This document shows, piece after piece, positions 42,148 to 50,653 of a stretch of DNA of 64,000 bases. A model generated the notes under the pieces. It was not told the DNA's origin and made no database searches. It saw only the letters and a program-made list of their open reading frames with translations. This DNA comes from an uncultured Lachnospiraceae bacterium (GTDB lineage: Bacteria > Bacillota > Clostridia > Lachnospirales > Lachnospiraceae), in contig CAJTRA010000015.1 in assembly GCA_910578345.1 (NCBI GenBank), positions 1 to 64,000 on the forward strand, given 5' to 3'. Position 1 is the first letter of the stretch. Each line of letters starts with the position of its first letter. Position numbers and translations under genes: made by a program.

Positions 42148-43542
42148 ATGAAGAAAAAAGTAATTTCCGTATTGCTAGCTCTGACCATGGCAGCTTCTCT
42201 GACAGCTTGTGGCGGCAGCGCAGGCGGCGACAGTGCAGGAACAGACGCAGCTCCCGCTGACGACGGTGCGGCTGCTGAAGAGGCAGCTCCTACAGAGGAT
42301 GCGGCCGGTGAAGAGGCAGCAGTGACAGAAGGAGCTTCTGCTGACGACAATACTTTGACAGTATGGACATGGGATCCGAACTTCAACGTATATGCGATCA
42401 ACAAAGCTGCTGAGATCTATGCACAGGATCACGAGGGCTTCAAGGTTGAGGTAAGTGAAGTACAGTCTGACGACATCGAGACTCGTATCACAACAGCAGT
42501 TTCCGCTGGCGACTTAAGCACGCTGCCGGACATCTTCTTAATGCAGGATAATTCATTCCAGAAATATGTAATCAACTATCCTGACGTATTTACAGACCTG
42601 ACAAGCTCAGGAATCAACTTCGGTGATTTCTCTGCCGCGAAAGTTGCATACTCTACGATCGATGGCAAGAACTACGGTATTCCGTTCGATAACGGCACCG
42701 TTATCAACTGTGTACGTACTGACATTCTGGAGCAGGCCGGCTTTACCGTTGACGATTTCACGGATATCACATGGTCTGACTACATGGAGAAGGCTAAAGT
42801 CGTTCTGGAGAAGACAGGTGTGCCGATGTTAACTGCTCAGGCAGGTTCTCCTGATCAGGTTATGATGATGCTTCAGTCCTGCGGTTCTTCCCTGTTCAAG
42901 GAAGACGGTTCCGTTAATATCGACAGCAACGCAGAGCTGAAAGAGATCATGAATGTTTACATCCAGATGGTAAAAGACGGTACTCTGGTAGAAGTAACAG
43001 ACTGGGATCAGTATATCGCTTCTCTGAACAATGGTACTGCTGCAAGCGCAATGAACGGATGCTGGATCATGGCAAGTATCACACCGGTTGAAGATCAGTC
43101 CGGTAAGTGGGCGCTGACCAATATGCCGAAGCTTGACAGCATTGCAAACGCAACGAACTACTCCAACAACGGTGGTTCCTCATGGGCGATCTCTGCTAAC
43201 TGCCAGAAGGTTGACTTGGCTGTAGATTTCATGAATTCCACTTTTGCAGGAAGCACAGCGCTGTATGACGATGTTATCTCCAAGGGCGCTCTGGCAACCT
43301 GGGCACCTGCAGGTGAATCCGAAGCATATGCACAGCCTGTTGATTTCTTCGGCGGCGATGCCATCTATGCTAAGATCGTTGATTTTGCTACCAAGACTCC
43401 TTCCAATATCACAGGCGCATTCTACTATGACGCACGTGACGCCGTAGGTGTTGCTCTCTCCAATATCTGCCAGCAAGGCGCTGACATTGACTCCGAGATC
43501 AAGACGGCACAGGAAACTGTAGAATTTAACATGGGTGGCTGA
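42148..43542 (+). CDS. Sugar ABC transporter, solute-binding lipoprotein
   Basis: 464 residues. The signal peptide ends in a lipobox, ASLTACGGS, with the lipidated Cys at about residue 21. An Ala/Glu/Asp-rich linker (about 25-65) tethers the mature domain, which begins NTLTVWTWDPNFNVYAIN, typical of family-1 extracellular solute-binding proteins for oligosaccharides. AGGGAGGATATAAA precedes the ATG. It is the first gene of a binding protein-permease-permease set, next to AraC regulators and a beta-galactosidase operon, so galactose-containing oligosaccharides are the likely ligand. Confidence 0.93.
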   Translation: MKKKVISVLLALTMAASLTACGGSAGGDSAGTDAAPADDGAAAEEAAPTEDAAGEEAAVTEGASADDNTLTVWTWDPNFNVYAINKAAEIYAQDHEGFKVEVSEVQSDDIETRITTAVSAGDLSTLPDIFLMQDNSFQKYVINYPDVFTDLTSSGINFGDFSAAKVAYSTIDGKNYGIPFDNGTVINCVRTDILEQAGFTVDDFTDITWSDYMEKAKVVLEKTGVPMLTAQAGSPDQVMMMLQSCGSSLFKEDGSVNIDSNAELKEIMNVYIQMVKDGTLVEVTDWDQYIASLNNGTAASAMNGCWIMASITPVEDQSGKWALTNMPKLDSIANATNYSNNGGSSWAISANCQKVDLAVDFMNSTFAGSTALYDDVISKGALATWAPAGESEAYAQPVDFFGGDAIYAKIVDFATKTPSNITGAFYYDARDAVGVALSNICQQGADIDSEIKTAQETVEFNMGG

Positions 43543-43578
43543 TCTTCACCTGATCATTTGCATTAAGTTTTTGTTTAC

Positions 43579-43622
43579 AAAGGTCTGTTGCTGCTGTCAA
43601 AGCAGCAGACAGACCTTTTTTT
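43579..43622 (+). terminator. Intercistronic hairpin between binding protein and permease
   Basis: AAAGGTCTG(T)TGCTGCTG pairs with CAGCAGACAGACCTTT with small bulges, followed by a T run to 43622. A partial terminator here would lower permease expression relative to the binding protein, a common arrangement. Confidence 0.8.
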
Positions 43623-43672
43623 AACCAAGAAACACACAAAATTACTACCATCAAGAGGGAGGGAACGATTTT

Positions 43673-44560
43673 ATGAGTGGTCAAAAGAAAAACGGTCTTA
43701 CTCTGCAGCAAAAGCACGGTCTCACAGGATGGGTCTTTCTGGCTCCTGCTGTGCTGTTGATCTGCTGGACCAGCTTCTATCCCATGATCCGGGCATTTAT
43801 CCTGTCGCTACAGACCGGTATGGGCGTCAACTTAAAGTTTACAGGATTCAGCAACTACACACGTATCCTGAAGGATCCAACATTTAAGCAGACACTGTTT
43901 AACACATTTTTCTACCTCATCATCCAAGTACCGATCATGCTGGTTCTTGCACTGATTCTGGCATCCCTGTTGAACAACAAACAGCTTCGCTTCAAGGGAT
44001 TGTTCCGTACCTGCATATTCCTGCCATGCGCGACATCATTGGTATCTTATGCCATGATCTTCCGCTCCCTGTTTGCCAACGACGGTTTCATCAATACGGT
44101 ACTGCGTAATTTCGGTATGAATCCTGTCATGTGGTTCGCCAATGCATGGACTGCAAGGGCTGTTATCATTATCGCATTGATCTGGCGGTGGACCGGATAC
44201 AATATGGTCTTCTACCTGTCCGGCCTGCAGAATATCGAATATTCCGTATATGAAGCAGCCAGAATTGACGGTGCAAGTCCTCTGCAGACTTTCTTCAAGA
44301 TCACCGTTCCGTTGTTAAAACCGACCATCCTGCTGACCACCATTACTTCCACCAATGGTACACTGCAGTTGTTTGATGAGTCTTTGAACCTGACCAACGG
44401 CGGACCTGGTAAGTCCACAATGACCATGTCGCATTATATTTACAATACGTCCTTCGTACAGAGTCCGAACTTTGGCTATGCTGCGGCAATGTCCATTCTA
44501 ATCCTGATCATGGTTGCCATCTTGGCAATCCTGCAGATGAAAGTAGGTGATGAGAGATGA
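43673..44560 (+). CDS. Sugar ABC transporter permease (MalF/UgpA type)
   Basis: 295 residues with six membrane helices. The permease EAA loop that contacts the ATPase is EAARIDGASPLQTFFKITVPLLKPT. LAPAVLLICWTSFYPMIRAFILS is the usual first helix. GGGAGGGAACGATTTT precedes the ATG. Its stop overlaps the next permease start by 4 bp (ATGA), so the two are translated together and form the membrane channel. Confidence 0.94.
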   Translation: MSGQKKNGLTLQQKHGLTGWVFLAPAVLLICWTSFYPMIRAFILSLQTGMGVNLKFTGFSNYTRILKDPTFKQTLFNTFFYLIIQVPIMLVLALILASLLNNKQLRFKGLFRTCIFLPCATSLVSYAMIFRSLFANDGFINTVLRNFGMNPVMWFANAWTARAVIIIALIWRWTGYNMVFYLSGLQNIEYSVYEAARIDGASPLQTFFKITVPLLKPTILLTTITSTNGTLQLFDESLNLTNGGPGKSTMTMSHYIYNTSFVQSPNFGYAAAMSILILIMVAILAILQMKVGDER

Positions 44561-45366
44561 TGAGCAAAGGTAAAAAATTCGCAATGTATGCATTCTTGAC
44601 GATCTTCTCCCTTATTTCCGTCTTCCCGCTGTATTATATGTTCTGCGCAGCTACGAATAAGAGTGTGGATGTTATTGCCGGAAGACTCTATCCCGGCACC
44701 TACCTGTTCGAGAATTATAAGGCGCTGATCGCCAACCAGAACCTTGGACTGGCGCTCTGGAATTCATTCCGCAATGCCGCTGTATTGACTGTCCTTTGTC
44801 TTCTGGTCTGCTCGATCGCCGGATATGGTTTTGAGATTTATCATGACAGAGGTAAGGATGCTGTCTTCACAGTACTTCTGACCGCTATGATGATTCCTTT
44901 CGCCGCTGTCATGATCCCCATGTTCCGTATGTTTTCCACTCTTGGTATGGTAAACACGATGGCTGCTTTCATGCTTCCGTCCATTTCCACACCATTTATG
45001 ATCATGATGTTCCGACAGGCTTCCAGATCCTTCCCGCACGACATCATTGAGGCGGCAAGAATTGACGGATTGAGTGAACTTTCCATCTTCTTCCGCATGT
45101 TCTTCCCCACGATGCGTTCCACTTATGCGGCGGCGATGACCATCGTCTTCATGAATGCCTGGAACAACTATCTATGGCCGAAGGTTATCCTTCTTACCAA
45201 CGATTCCATCACCATGCCGATGTTAGTTGCCAATCTCTTAGGCGGCTATACCGTTGACTACGGCATGTTGATGTTAGGCGTATTTATTTGTACCATTCCT
45301 ACCGCGATCGTATTCTTCTGCTTACAGAAGAGTTTCGCAGAAGGTATCACAGGCGCCGTGAAATAA
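44557..45366 (+). CDS. Sugar ABC transporter permease (MalG/UgpE type)
   Basis: 269 residues with six membrane helices and the EAA loop EAARIDGLSELSIFFRMFFPTMRS. NAWNNYLWPKVIL near the C-terminus is characteristic of MalG-type permeases. ATG at 44557 or 44560 may be used. No ATP-binding gene follows; the importer must use a shared MsmX-like ATPase encoded elsewhere, as is common in Firmicutes. Confidence 0.94.
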   Translation: MMSKGKKFAMYAFLTIFSLISVFPLYYMFCAATNKSVDVIAGRLYPGTYLFENYKALIANQNLGLALWNSFRNAAVLTVLCLLVCSIAGYGFEIYHDRGKDAVFTVLLTAMMIPFAAVMIPMFRMFSTLGMVNTMAAFMLPSISTPFMIMMFRQASRSFPHDIIEAARIDGLSELSIFFRMFFPTMRSTYAAAMTIVFMNAWNNYLWPKVILLTNDSITMPMLVANLLGGYTVDYGMLMLGVFICTIPTAIVFFCLQKSFAEGITGAVK

Positions 45367-45396
45367 TTATACAAATATAAGAAGAGCCTTTTATCC

Positions 45397-45438
45397 AGAA
45401 GAGCAGAATGCGGGAAATCCGCTGTCTGCTCTTCTTTT
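45397..45438 (+). terminator. Terminator of the sugar ABC operon
   Basis: AGAAGAGCAGA (45397-45407) pairs perfectly with TCTGCTCTTCT (45425-45435), followed by TTT. It lies 30 bp after the last permease. Confidence 0.85.
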
Positions 45439-45472
45439 CCATGTCGGCCTCTTTTTTATGTTCCGGTTTTGA

Positions 45473-46354
45473 CTAACTCCTTTCCATCGGATCCGCCTTT
45501 TCGTCACCAGAATCTTCATCGGATGTCAGATACCGCACAATCCCCCTCACAATGCCATCTGCGATCTGATCCCTGTATTCCTTCGTTGCCAACTTATCTC
45601 TCTCTTTCTGATTGGAGAGAAATCCCGTCTCGATCAGGCAGGAAGGCATCGTGCTCTTACTGATCACGCAAAGATCCTCGTGAGATACCAGTTCTCTGCC
45701 TTTTGCCCCGGTCGCCTGTACGGTCTCCTGCTGAATGCACTGTGCCAGCCAGCCGCTGTCCCGTGTCTGGTCACTCCCATCATACCATGTCTCAATTCCT
45801 TCCACACTGTCGTCTTCACAGGAATTCTGATGGATACTGACATAGAGCAATGCATTCGCAGCATTCGCGTTCTCCACTCTCTCCATCTTATCGATGAATG
45901 CATCCCCTTCTCTGGCAAGTTCCGCCTGATATCCGTATTTCCTCAGTCTGACTACCACCTGGGCCGCAATCATCCGGTTGATATCCTTCTCCAAAATATC
46001 ATCGAAGACACATCCGCCATCCATGCCGCCATGTCCTGGATCTATGATGATCACTTCTTCTGTCTGGTATTCTGCAGCCACCTGTTCCCATGAATCCTCC
46101 TGCTGTTCTTCTTCCGGTTTCTCCTCAGTCTCCTTTTGCTGCCCCTGCACCATCTCTTCCTTCTTTGTCACTGCAGAAGCCTGCATCAGCACTGATTGTG
46201 CCTCTACTCTCTGGGTCGCTTTCTTTGTCTTCAATGCTACTGCCGCACAGACGATCAGGATGCAGATAACCGATACTCCCACTATGATCCGCTGTAACGA
46301 CGCCCTCTGTTCTCTTCTTCTCCACGTTCTGCGGCGATGTCTTCTTCTGTACAT
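45473..46354 (-). CDS. N-acetylmuramoyl-L-alanine amidase (Amidase_3), membrane-anchored
   Basis: About 293 residues. A very basic N-terminus (MYRRRHRRRTWRRREQ) is followed by one membrane helix (IIVGVSVICILIVCAAVAL), then an acidic linker rich in Glu and Gln (about 50-90). The Amidase_3 domain has the zinc and catalytic residues in IIIDPGHGGMDGG, DINRMIAAQ, YVSIHQNS and CLIETGFLSN. It cleaves stem peptides from peptidoglycan outside the membrane. The start at 46354 has GAGGAG about 10 nt upstream. It lies downstream of a two-component operon on the same strand. Confidence 0.93.
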   Translation of the reverse strand: MYRRRHRRRTWRRREQRASLQRIIVGVSVICILIVCAAVALKTKKATQRVEAQSVLMQASAVTKKEEMVQGQQKETEEKPEEEQQEDSWEQVAAEYQTEEVIIIDPGHGGMDGGCVFDDILEKDINRMIAAQVVVRLRKYGYQAELAREGDAFIDKMERVENANAANALLYVSIHQNSCEDDSVEGIETWYDGSDQTRDSGWLAQCIQQETVQATGAKGRELVSHEDLCVISKSTMPSCLIETGFLSNQKERDKLATKEYRDQIADGIVRGIVRYLTSDEDSGDEKADPMERS

Positions 46355-46434
46355 AAAAATGATGCTCCTCTCCTGTATTTTCGTTCTGCAGCTTACCTCA
46401 TCTTGTAGGTTTACTGCTATCATACAGAAGCGGT

Positions 46435-46483
46435 GCATCATAATTTCATCATTTTTGTAACATAGTTACATCATTTTTGCATC
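46435..46483 (-). promoter_or_regulatory. Direct-repeat array upstream of the amidase gene
   Basis: On the minus strand the word GATG recurs at 46483, 46472, 46450 and 46438, i.e. at spacings of 11, 22 and 12 bp, twice within the 11-mer CAAAAATGATG. An inverted repeat TGTAAC/GTTACA (46456-46470) fills the gap. Direct repeats about one helical turn apart are the usual site of OmpR-family regulators, and such a regulator is encoded at 48837-49490. Confidence 0.35.
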
Positions 46484-46509
46484 AAAGTTGTATCCTCATA
46501 CGCGGTTAC

Positions 46510-47334
46510 TTACCTCGATATCTTCAGAAATAATTCGTTGATTCCTTCATAGAAGCCGACCGTAACAATCGTCCTCTCATCCCCACTGCCTGCAAAAACA
46601 TACTTCTTATAGTAGGGCGTCGTCTCCAAAAGAGGATTATCCGTCTCGTACGCTTCCGGTTCAGACAGTCCCATATAATTACTCCACTGCTCTACCAGCC
46701 CGTCTGGATCGATCTCTTCCCATTTAAGCTGTGCCCGTACATAGAATTCATAGATCTTACCGTCATCCGCATCGACATAGGCATCGATCAGCCGATTCTC
46801 CTTATTGGCATTCTGCAAGCTTCCTGTCAGACTCACTTTCCAGACTGCCACATTGTTTCTCGGCTCCGGTACATCGATCGCGGAATACAAGGTAGCCTCA
46901 TAAGCTGCCGCCTGAATCTCCTTGATCTCCTCCGGCAGGATACCACTCTCTTTCAGAAGCGCAATCTCTCTGTTGACCGTCTCATAGATCTCCTCATCGG
47001 TGATCTCTTTCCCGGAAGGGCCATTATGATTGACGACAAAGGCATAGGTTCCCGTTAATTCCCGATAAGCCTCGTCTCTCTCTCTGGAGTGCAGACTCTG
47101 TTCGGTTTCCGGAAGACTCTGGGCATTTAAACACTGGGAAAGAATATAAAGCTTCTCATGACTGCTCAACTGATACCGGTAGCCTTCCTGGCCCGTCTCC
47201 TCTTCACGGGTCTGGATCTGATCCAGTATCCCTCTATCTGTATAGCGCGCAAGCGCCTCCGGCCCCCAGAGTGACAACAGAACCACAAGAACCGTCAGCA
47301 TAAAAAGCGCCAGACTAAGAATGGATCTCTTCAT
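46510..47334 (-). CDS. Exported protein of unknown function in a two-component operon
   Basis: 274 residues. The N-terminus MKRSILSLALFMLTVLVVLLSLWG is a signal anchor or signal peptide, so the rest lies outside. The exported part has no motif I recognise; it contains IDAYVDADDGKIYEFYVRAQ, which resembles PepSY-like or YcnI-like beta regions. Its start overlaps the histidine kinase stop by 20 bp, so they are translated together. It may modulate the kinase's extracellular sensor domain. This is an inference from context. Confidence 0.7.
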   Translation of the reverse strand: MKRSILSLALFMLTVLVVLLSLWGPEALARYTDRGILDQIQTREEETGQEGYRYQLSSHEKLYILSQCLNAQSLPETEQSLHSRERDEAYRELTGTYAFVVNHNGPSGKEITDEEIYETVNREIALLKESGILPEEIKEIQAAAYEATLYSAIDVPEPRNNVAVWKVSLTGSLQNANKENRLIDAYVDADDGKIYEFYVRAQLKWEEIDPDGLVEQWSNYMGLSEPEAYETDNPLLETTPYYKKYVFAGSGDERTIVTVGFYEGINELFLKISR

Positions 47335-48778
47335 ACGCTACCTCCTTCCTATCTTCCCACATAAGGAAACTGGCTGTCGTTCCCTCACCCTGTGCGCTCT
47401 CGATCTCCAGTTTGCTCCCATGCAGTGCAAGAATCTCCGTACACAGCGCCAGACCCAGACCGGCTCCATTTCTGCTGCGCGATCTTGATTTATCCACCAT
47501 ATAGAACGCCTGGGTAATCTTGGACAGTTCTCCCTCCGGAATGCCAATCCCATGATCTCTCACAAGAAATCGGTAGCCTTTGCGCCCATTCCCAGCATTC
47601 TCCTGGTCAGCTTCTTCCACAATATGTCCCTCTATCTCAATCCTGCTTCCCGGCTCAGAAGCTTTGCAGGCATTATCGATCAGATTTACCAGAACTGTCT
47701 GGAGCAGACTGGGATCGGCAGCCACCATCGCCTGCTCACAGCAAAAAGCCAGCTCCATATCCGCATTCGGCAGAAACATACTCTGTAAATACTCAAACAG
47801 TGTTTCTGTCAAAACTCTCTGCAATCTGGCGCCCTCCTTTTTCGTCACCATAATATCCAGAAGACGCAGCGACATGGTCTCCAGTCTTTTCCCCTCCGTA
47901 TAAATGTAATTGGCTGAACGGAAGCTCTTCTCTTCATCTAATTTCCTGGAACGCAGCATATCCGCATAGCCTATGATGGAAGTAAGCGGCGTCTTGAGCT
48001 CATGGGCGAAAGCCCCGACAAATTCTTCCCTCGACTGCACTTCCTCCTCCAGTTGACCGATCGTCTTCTCCAATGCTTCCGCCATATGATTGAAATCCTG
48101 CGTCAACTGCCCAAGTTCATCCCTGCTGACCTGTTGTGCCCGATAGCCGTAGTCCCCTGCCGCCATCTCCTTCGTGGCCTTCATCAGAAGACGGATCGGT
48201 TTCGTCAGGCGTGAAGCAATGAAATACATGATCACAATGCCAAAGGCTAACATCAGAACCATTAACCGCCTGTAAACGGTAAATCCCGTTGTGCGCTCTT
48301 CAAACACCTGTGAAACATCCCTGAGCGTCTCCAAATATAAGCCCCTGCCCAGCGCATTCACGCTGCTGCCAGTCTGGATATAATAATGGCTTCCAGACTG
48401 TATCACACGATAAGAGTACTGACTTTCCCCCGTCTGTGCCAGCAGTGCGTCATCCGTCTCAAACCCGTCACTGGCATAGAGCACCCTTTTTTCCTCATTG
48501 GAAAGACGTAACAGACGCCCGCCGCCCTGGCCGCTCGTCTCCAGATTGGTGGCAATCTGTTCCACCGAACCGTCCTGCAGCAGATCATATTTGAGCGGAA
48601 CATTTAACGCTGCCGTCTGAAAGGCAAACCGCAGGATGCTGTTCTCATCCAGGGCCTGCTCGATCTCCCGCTCCAAAGAGGTCCGGAATACATAATTAAC
48701 AAAATAGAAACCGCTTAAGCTTAACGTGATCGCTATAATGATCGTCGTCCAAAGCAATAATTTCCGGGAAAACTTCAT
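47315..48778 (-). CDS. Sensor histidine kinase
   Basis: 487 residues. Membrane helices at about 8-28 and 172-192 flank an extracellular sensor of about 140 residues. HAMP follows (about 190-245, SRLTKPIRLLMKATKEMAAG). The HisKA phospho-acceptor His is in FAHELKTPLTSIIGYADML. The ATPase domain has NLIDNACKASEPGS (N box), DHGIGIPEGELSKI (G1) and GAGLGLALCTEILALHGS (G2). It should phosphorylate the response regulator encoded just upstream. The VCBS-like and 274-residue exported proteins in the same operon are candidate accessory sensors. Confidence 0.94.
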   Translation of the reverse strand: MKFSRKLLLWTTIIIAITLSLSGFYFVNYVFRTSLEREIEQALDENSILRFAFQTAALNVPLKYDLLQDGSVEQIATNLETSGQGGGRLLRLSNEEKRVLYASDGFETDDALLAQTGESQYSYRVIQSGSHYYIQTGSSVNALGRGLYLETLRDVSQVFEERTTGFTVYRRLMVLMLAFGIVIMYFIASRLTKPIRLLMKATKEMAAGDYGYRAQQVSRDELGQLTQDFNHMAEALEKTIGQLEEEVQSREEFVGAFAHELKTPLTSIIGYADMLRSRKLDEEKSFRSANYIYTEGKRLETMSLRLLDIMVTKKEGARLQRVLTETLFEYLQSMFLPNADMELAFCCEQAMVAADPSLLQTVLVNLIDNACKASEPGSRIEIEGHIVEEADQENAGNGRKGYRFLVRDHGIGIPEGELSKITQAFYMVDKSRSRSRNGAGLGLALCTEILALHGSKLEIESAQGEGTTASFLMWEDRKEVAYEEIHS

Positions 48779-48836
48779 CTCTTACTTAACCTTCCCTCCA
48801 CTTCGACACATTCATGCAAAATCCCCATGAAGCCTC

Positions 48837-49490
48837 CTATAGTTCCAACCGGTATCCCACCTTATATACCGCCACCAGATTCTTTTCCCATCCCAACTTC
48901 TTCCGAAGCCTCTGTACATGAAGATCCAGCGTCCTGCTGTTCGCAAAGTACTCATCATCCCAGACTCTCTCATACAGGTTCTCCCGAAACAGAGCAATAT
49001 TCCGGTTCTCCACAAAGAGTAACATCAAATCAAATTCTTTACTGGTCAGTGGAACCGGCTCTCCCCTGCGTGTCACCCGCCTCGCTTCCACATCGATCTC
49101 CACATCCCCCAGGGCGATCATCTTGTCGGTCTTATGGTATCTGCGCAGGACTGCCTCCACTCTGGCAAGCAGCTCTGTCACATCAAACGGTTTGATCAGA
49201 TAATCATCCGCCCCCAGTTTCAATCCTCTGACCCGGTCCTTTACCTCATGTTTCGCCGAGATAAAGATGACCGGCACCTTATACGGTTTGATATACTCCA
49301 TCACATCATACCCGTCCGCTCCCGGCAGCATGATATCTAAAAGTACCAGGTCAAAAGTATTCTTCTCCACTTCGTCAATGGCGGCCAGACCATCCTGTAC
49401 CGCCACACAGGAATAACCAGCCGCCGAAAGATTCATATCGATCAAATCACAGATCGGTTTCTCATCATCCACTATCAATATTCTGATCAT
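48837..49490 (-). CDS. OmpR-family response regulator
   Basis: About 217 residues. Receiver domain: IVDDEKPICDLID (acidic pocket), phospho-acceptor Asp in LVLLDIMLPGADGYDVM, VIFISAKHE (Thr/Ser switch is Ser) and DDYLIKPFDVTEL (Lys switch). The winged-helix output domain has SKEFDLMLLFVENRNIALFRE, YFANSRTLDLHVQRLRKKLG and VYKVGYRLE. The ATG at 49490 overlaps the stop of the upstream VCBS-like gene (ATGA). It resembles VanR-type regulators of cell-envelope genes. Confidence 0.94.
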   Translation of the reverse strand: MIRILIVDDEKPICDLIDMNLSAAGYSCVAVQDGLAAIDEVEKNTFDLVLLDIMLPGADGYDVMEYIKPYKVPVIFISAKHEVKDRVRGLKLGADDYLIKPFDVTELLARVEAVLRRYHKTDKMIALGDVEIDVEARRVTRRGEPVPLTSKEFDLMLLFVENRNIALFRENLYERVWDDEYFANSRTLDLHVQRLRKKLGWEKNLVAVYKVGYRLEL

Positions 49491-50638
49491 AGTTCCGGAC
49501 TCCACCCCCAATAGGCCCTCGCCTGCTCTACAAGATCCGCTACCGTATCTTCCTCTCCGCAGCGGACCATCTTCTTCACTTCCGTATCCACTTCAAACCC
49601 GCTTGTCCTCTGGTAATAGATCTCATAGTCATTCTCAATGACCACATCCTCCAGACTTCCTGCATAGCTGTACCGCGCCGCCACCAGAAGATCCTTCATG
49701 CCGTCTCCATCGATATCCCTACAGGCGATGCCTTTAAGCGCATACAGATTATCATAATCCCCCATCGGCTGGAAGCTCCAGACAATCGTTCCCTTCTCAT
49801 CAACCAGATAGATCATAAAGATAGAGAATTCTGCCATCGTATAACTTCCAGGCATGACTTCCAGATAGCCCAGCTTCTCAAACTGTCTGAGGTAGTCCTG
49901 CTCTTTCGCGATCACAAACCCATTCGCAAGAAGTTCCTCCTTCGTGGACGCCGTATAAAGAAACTCTGCCGAATACCCGTCTCTGACATAGGCGATAATA
50001 CTCTCGGCGCTCTTATTCATCCCAAACCGATTCAACTTATCTGAGATCCGGTAATCCCGGTAGAAACTGTCTTCCCCCTGGAAAAGCACATCTCCGACAT
50101 TGTATTTTCTGTCAGCATATTCTCCCGTTCTGTTCCTGCAGGCAGCGATCAGCACAATATCCACTCTTCCATCCTGGTTCAGATCCTGAAAAGAGACGGC
50201 CCCAATCTCCACAATCGGTTGTTCCAGCATCCCCACATTCCAGTTATTGGCCGCCAGCTGGTCAGTCTGGTATACCACGTCGCCGTTTTCCCGAACAAAG
50301 AACAACGCCAGTCTGTGATACCGTTTCTCCATGGCAGGCACCAGATACACTTCCCCAAAACACATCGTCTCTAACGGAAAGATCTGATCCTCGATCACGG
50401 CAAAGCCATTTCCCTCGATCTGGGCCTGCCGTGTGATCCCCTGAAGCCTCTCCAGATATTCCTCATACGCCTCCCGAACCGCAAGGTCCTTCTGCGACGC
50501 ATCCGCCTCTTTTCCATCCTCAGCAGAAGCAGACATGCCCATGCCTGTCCACATAAGCACAGCAAACACTATTCCTATGTACTTGATCCACAACCGTCTC
50601 TTTTGCAATGCCTGCACCTGCTTTTCCAATGTATCCAA
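49487..50638 (-). CDS. Secreted VCBS/FG-GAP-like repeat protein
   Basis: Up to 383 residues. The N-terminal membrane segment (WIKYIGIVFAVLMWTGMGMSASA) probably directs export. The mature part contains calcium-binding FG-GAP/VCBS-like motifs DLNQDGRVDIVLIA and DIDGDGMKDLLVAA, with a beta-propeller-like composition. The stop overlaps the response regulator start by 4 bp, so the gene belongs to the two-component operon. The start is uncertain: the longest frame begins at TTG 50638, 16 bp after purB, without a clear SD sequence; downstream GTG or TTG codons are alternatives. It could serve as an extracytoplasmic sensor. Function unknown. Confidence 0.75.
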   Translation of the reverse strand: MDTLEKQVQALQKRRLWIKYIGIVFAVLMWTGMGMSASAEDGKEADASQKDLAVREAYEEYLERLQGITRQAQIEGNGFAVIEDQIFPLETMCFGEVYLVPAMEKRYHRLALFFVRENGDVVYQTDQLAANNWNVGMLEQPIVEIGAVSFQDLNQDGRVDIVLIAACRNRTGEYADRKYNVGDVLFQGEDSFYRDYRISDKLNRFGMNKSAESIIAYVRDGYSAEFLYTASTKEELLANGFVIAKEQDYLRQFEKLGYLEVMPGSYTMAEFSIFMIYLVDEKGTIVWSFQPMGDYDNLYALKGIACRDIDGDGMKDLLVAARYSYAGSLEDVVIENDYEIYYQRTSGFEVDTEVKKMVRCGEEDTVADLVEQARAYWGWSPEL

Positions 50639-50653
50639 TAACCGCCAAAACGA

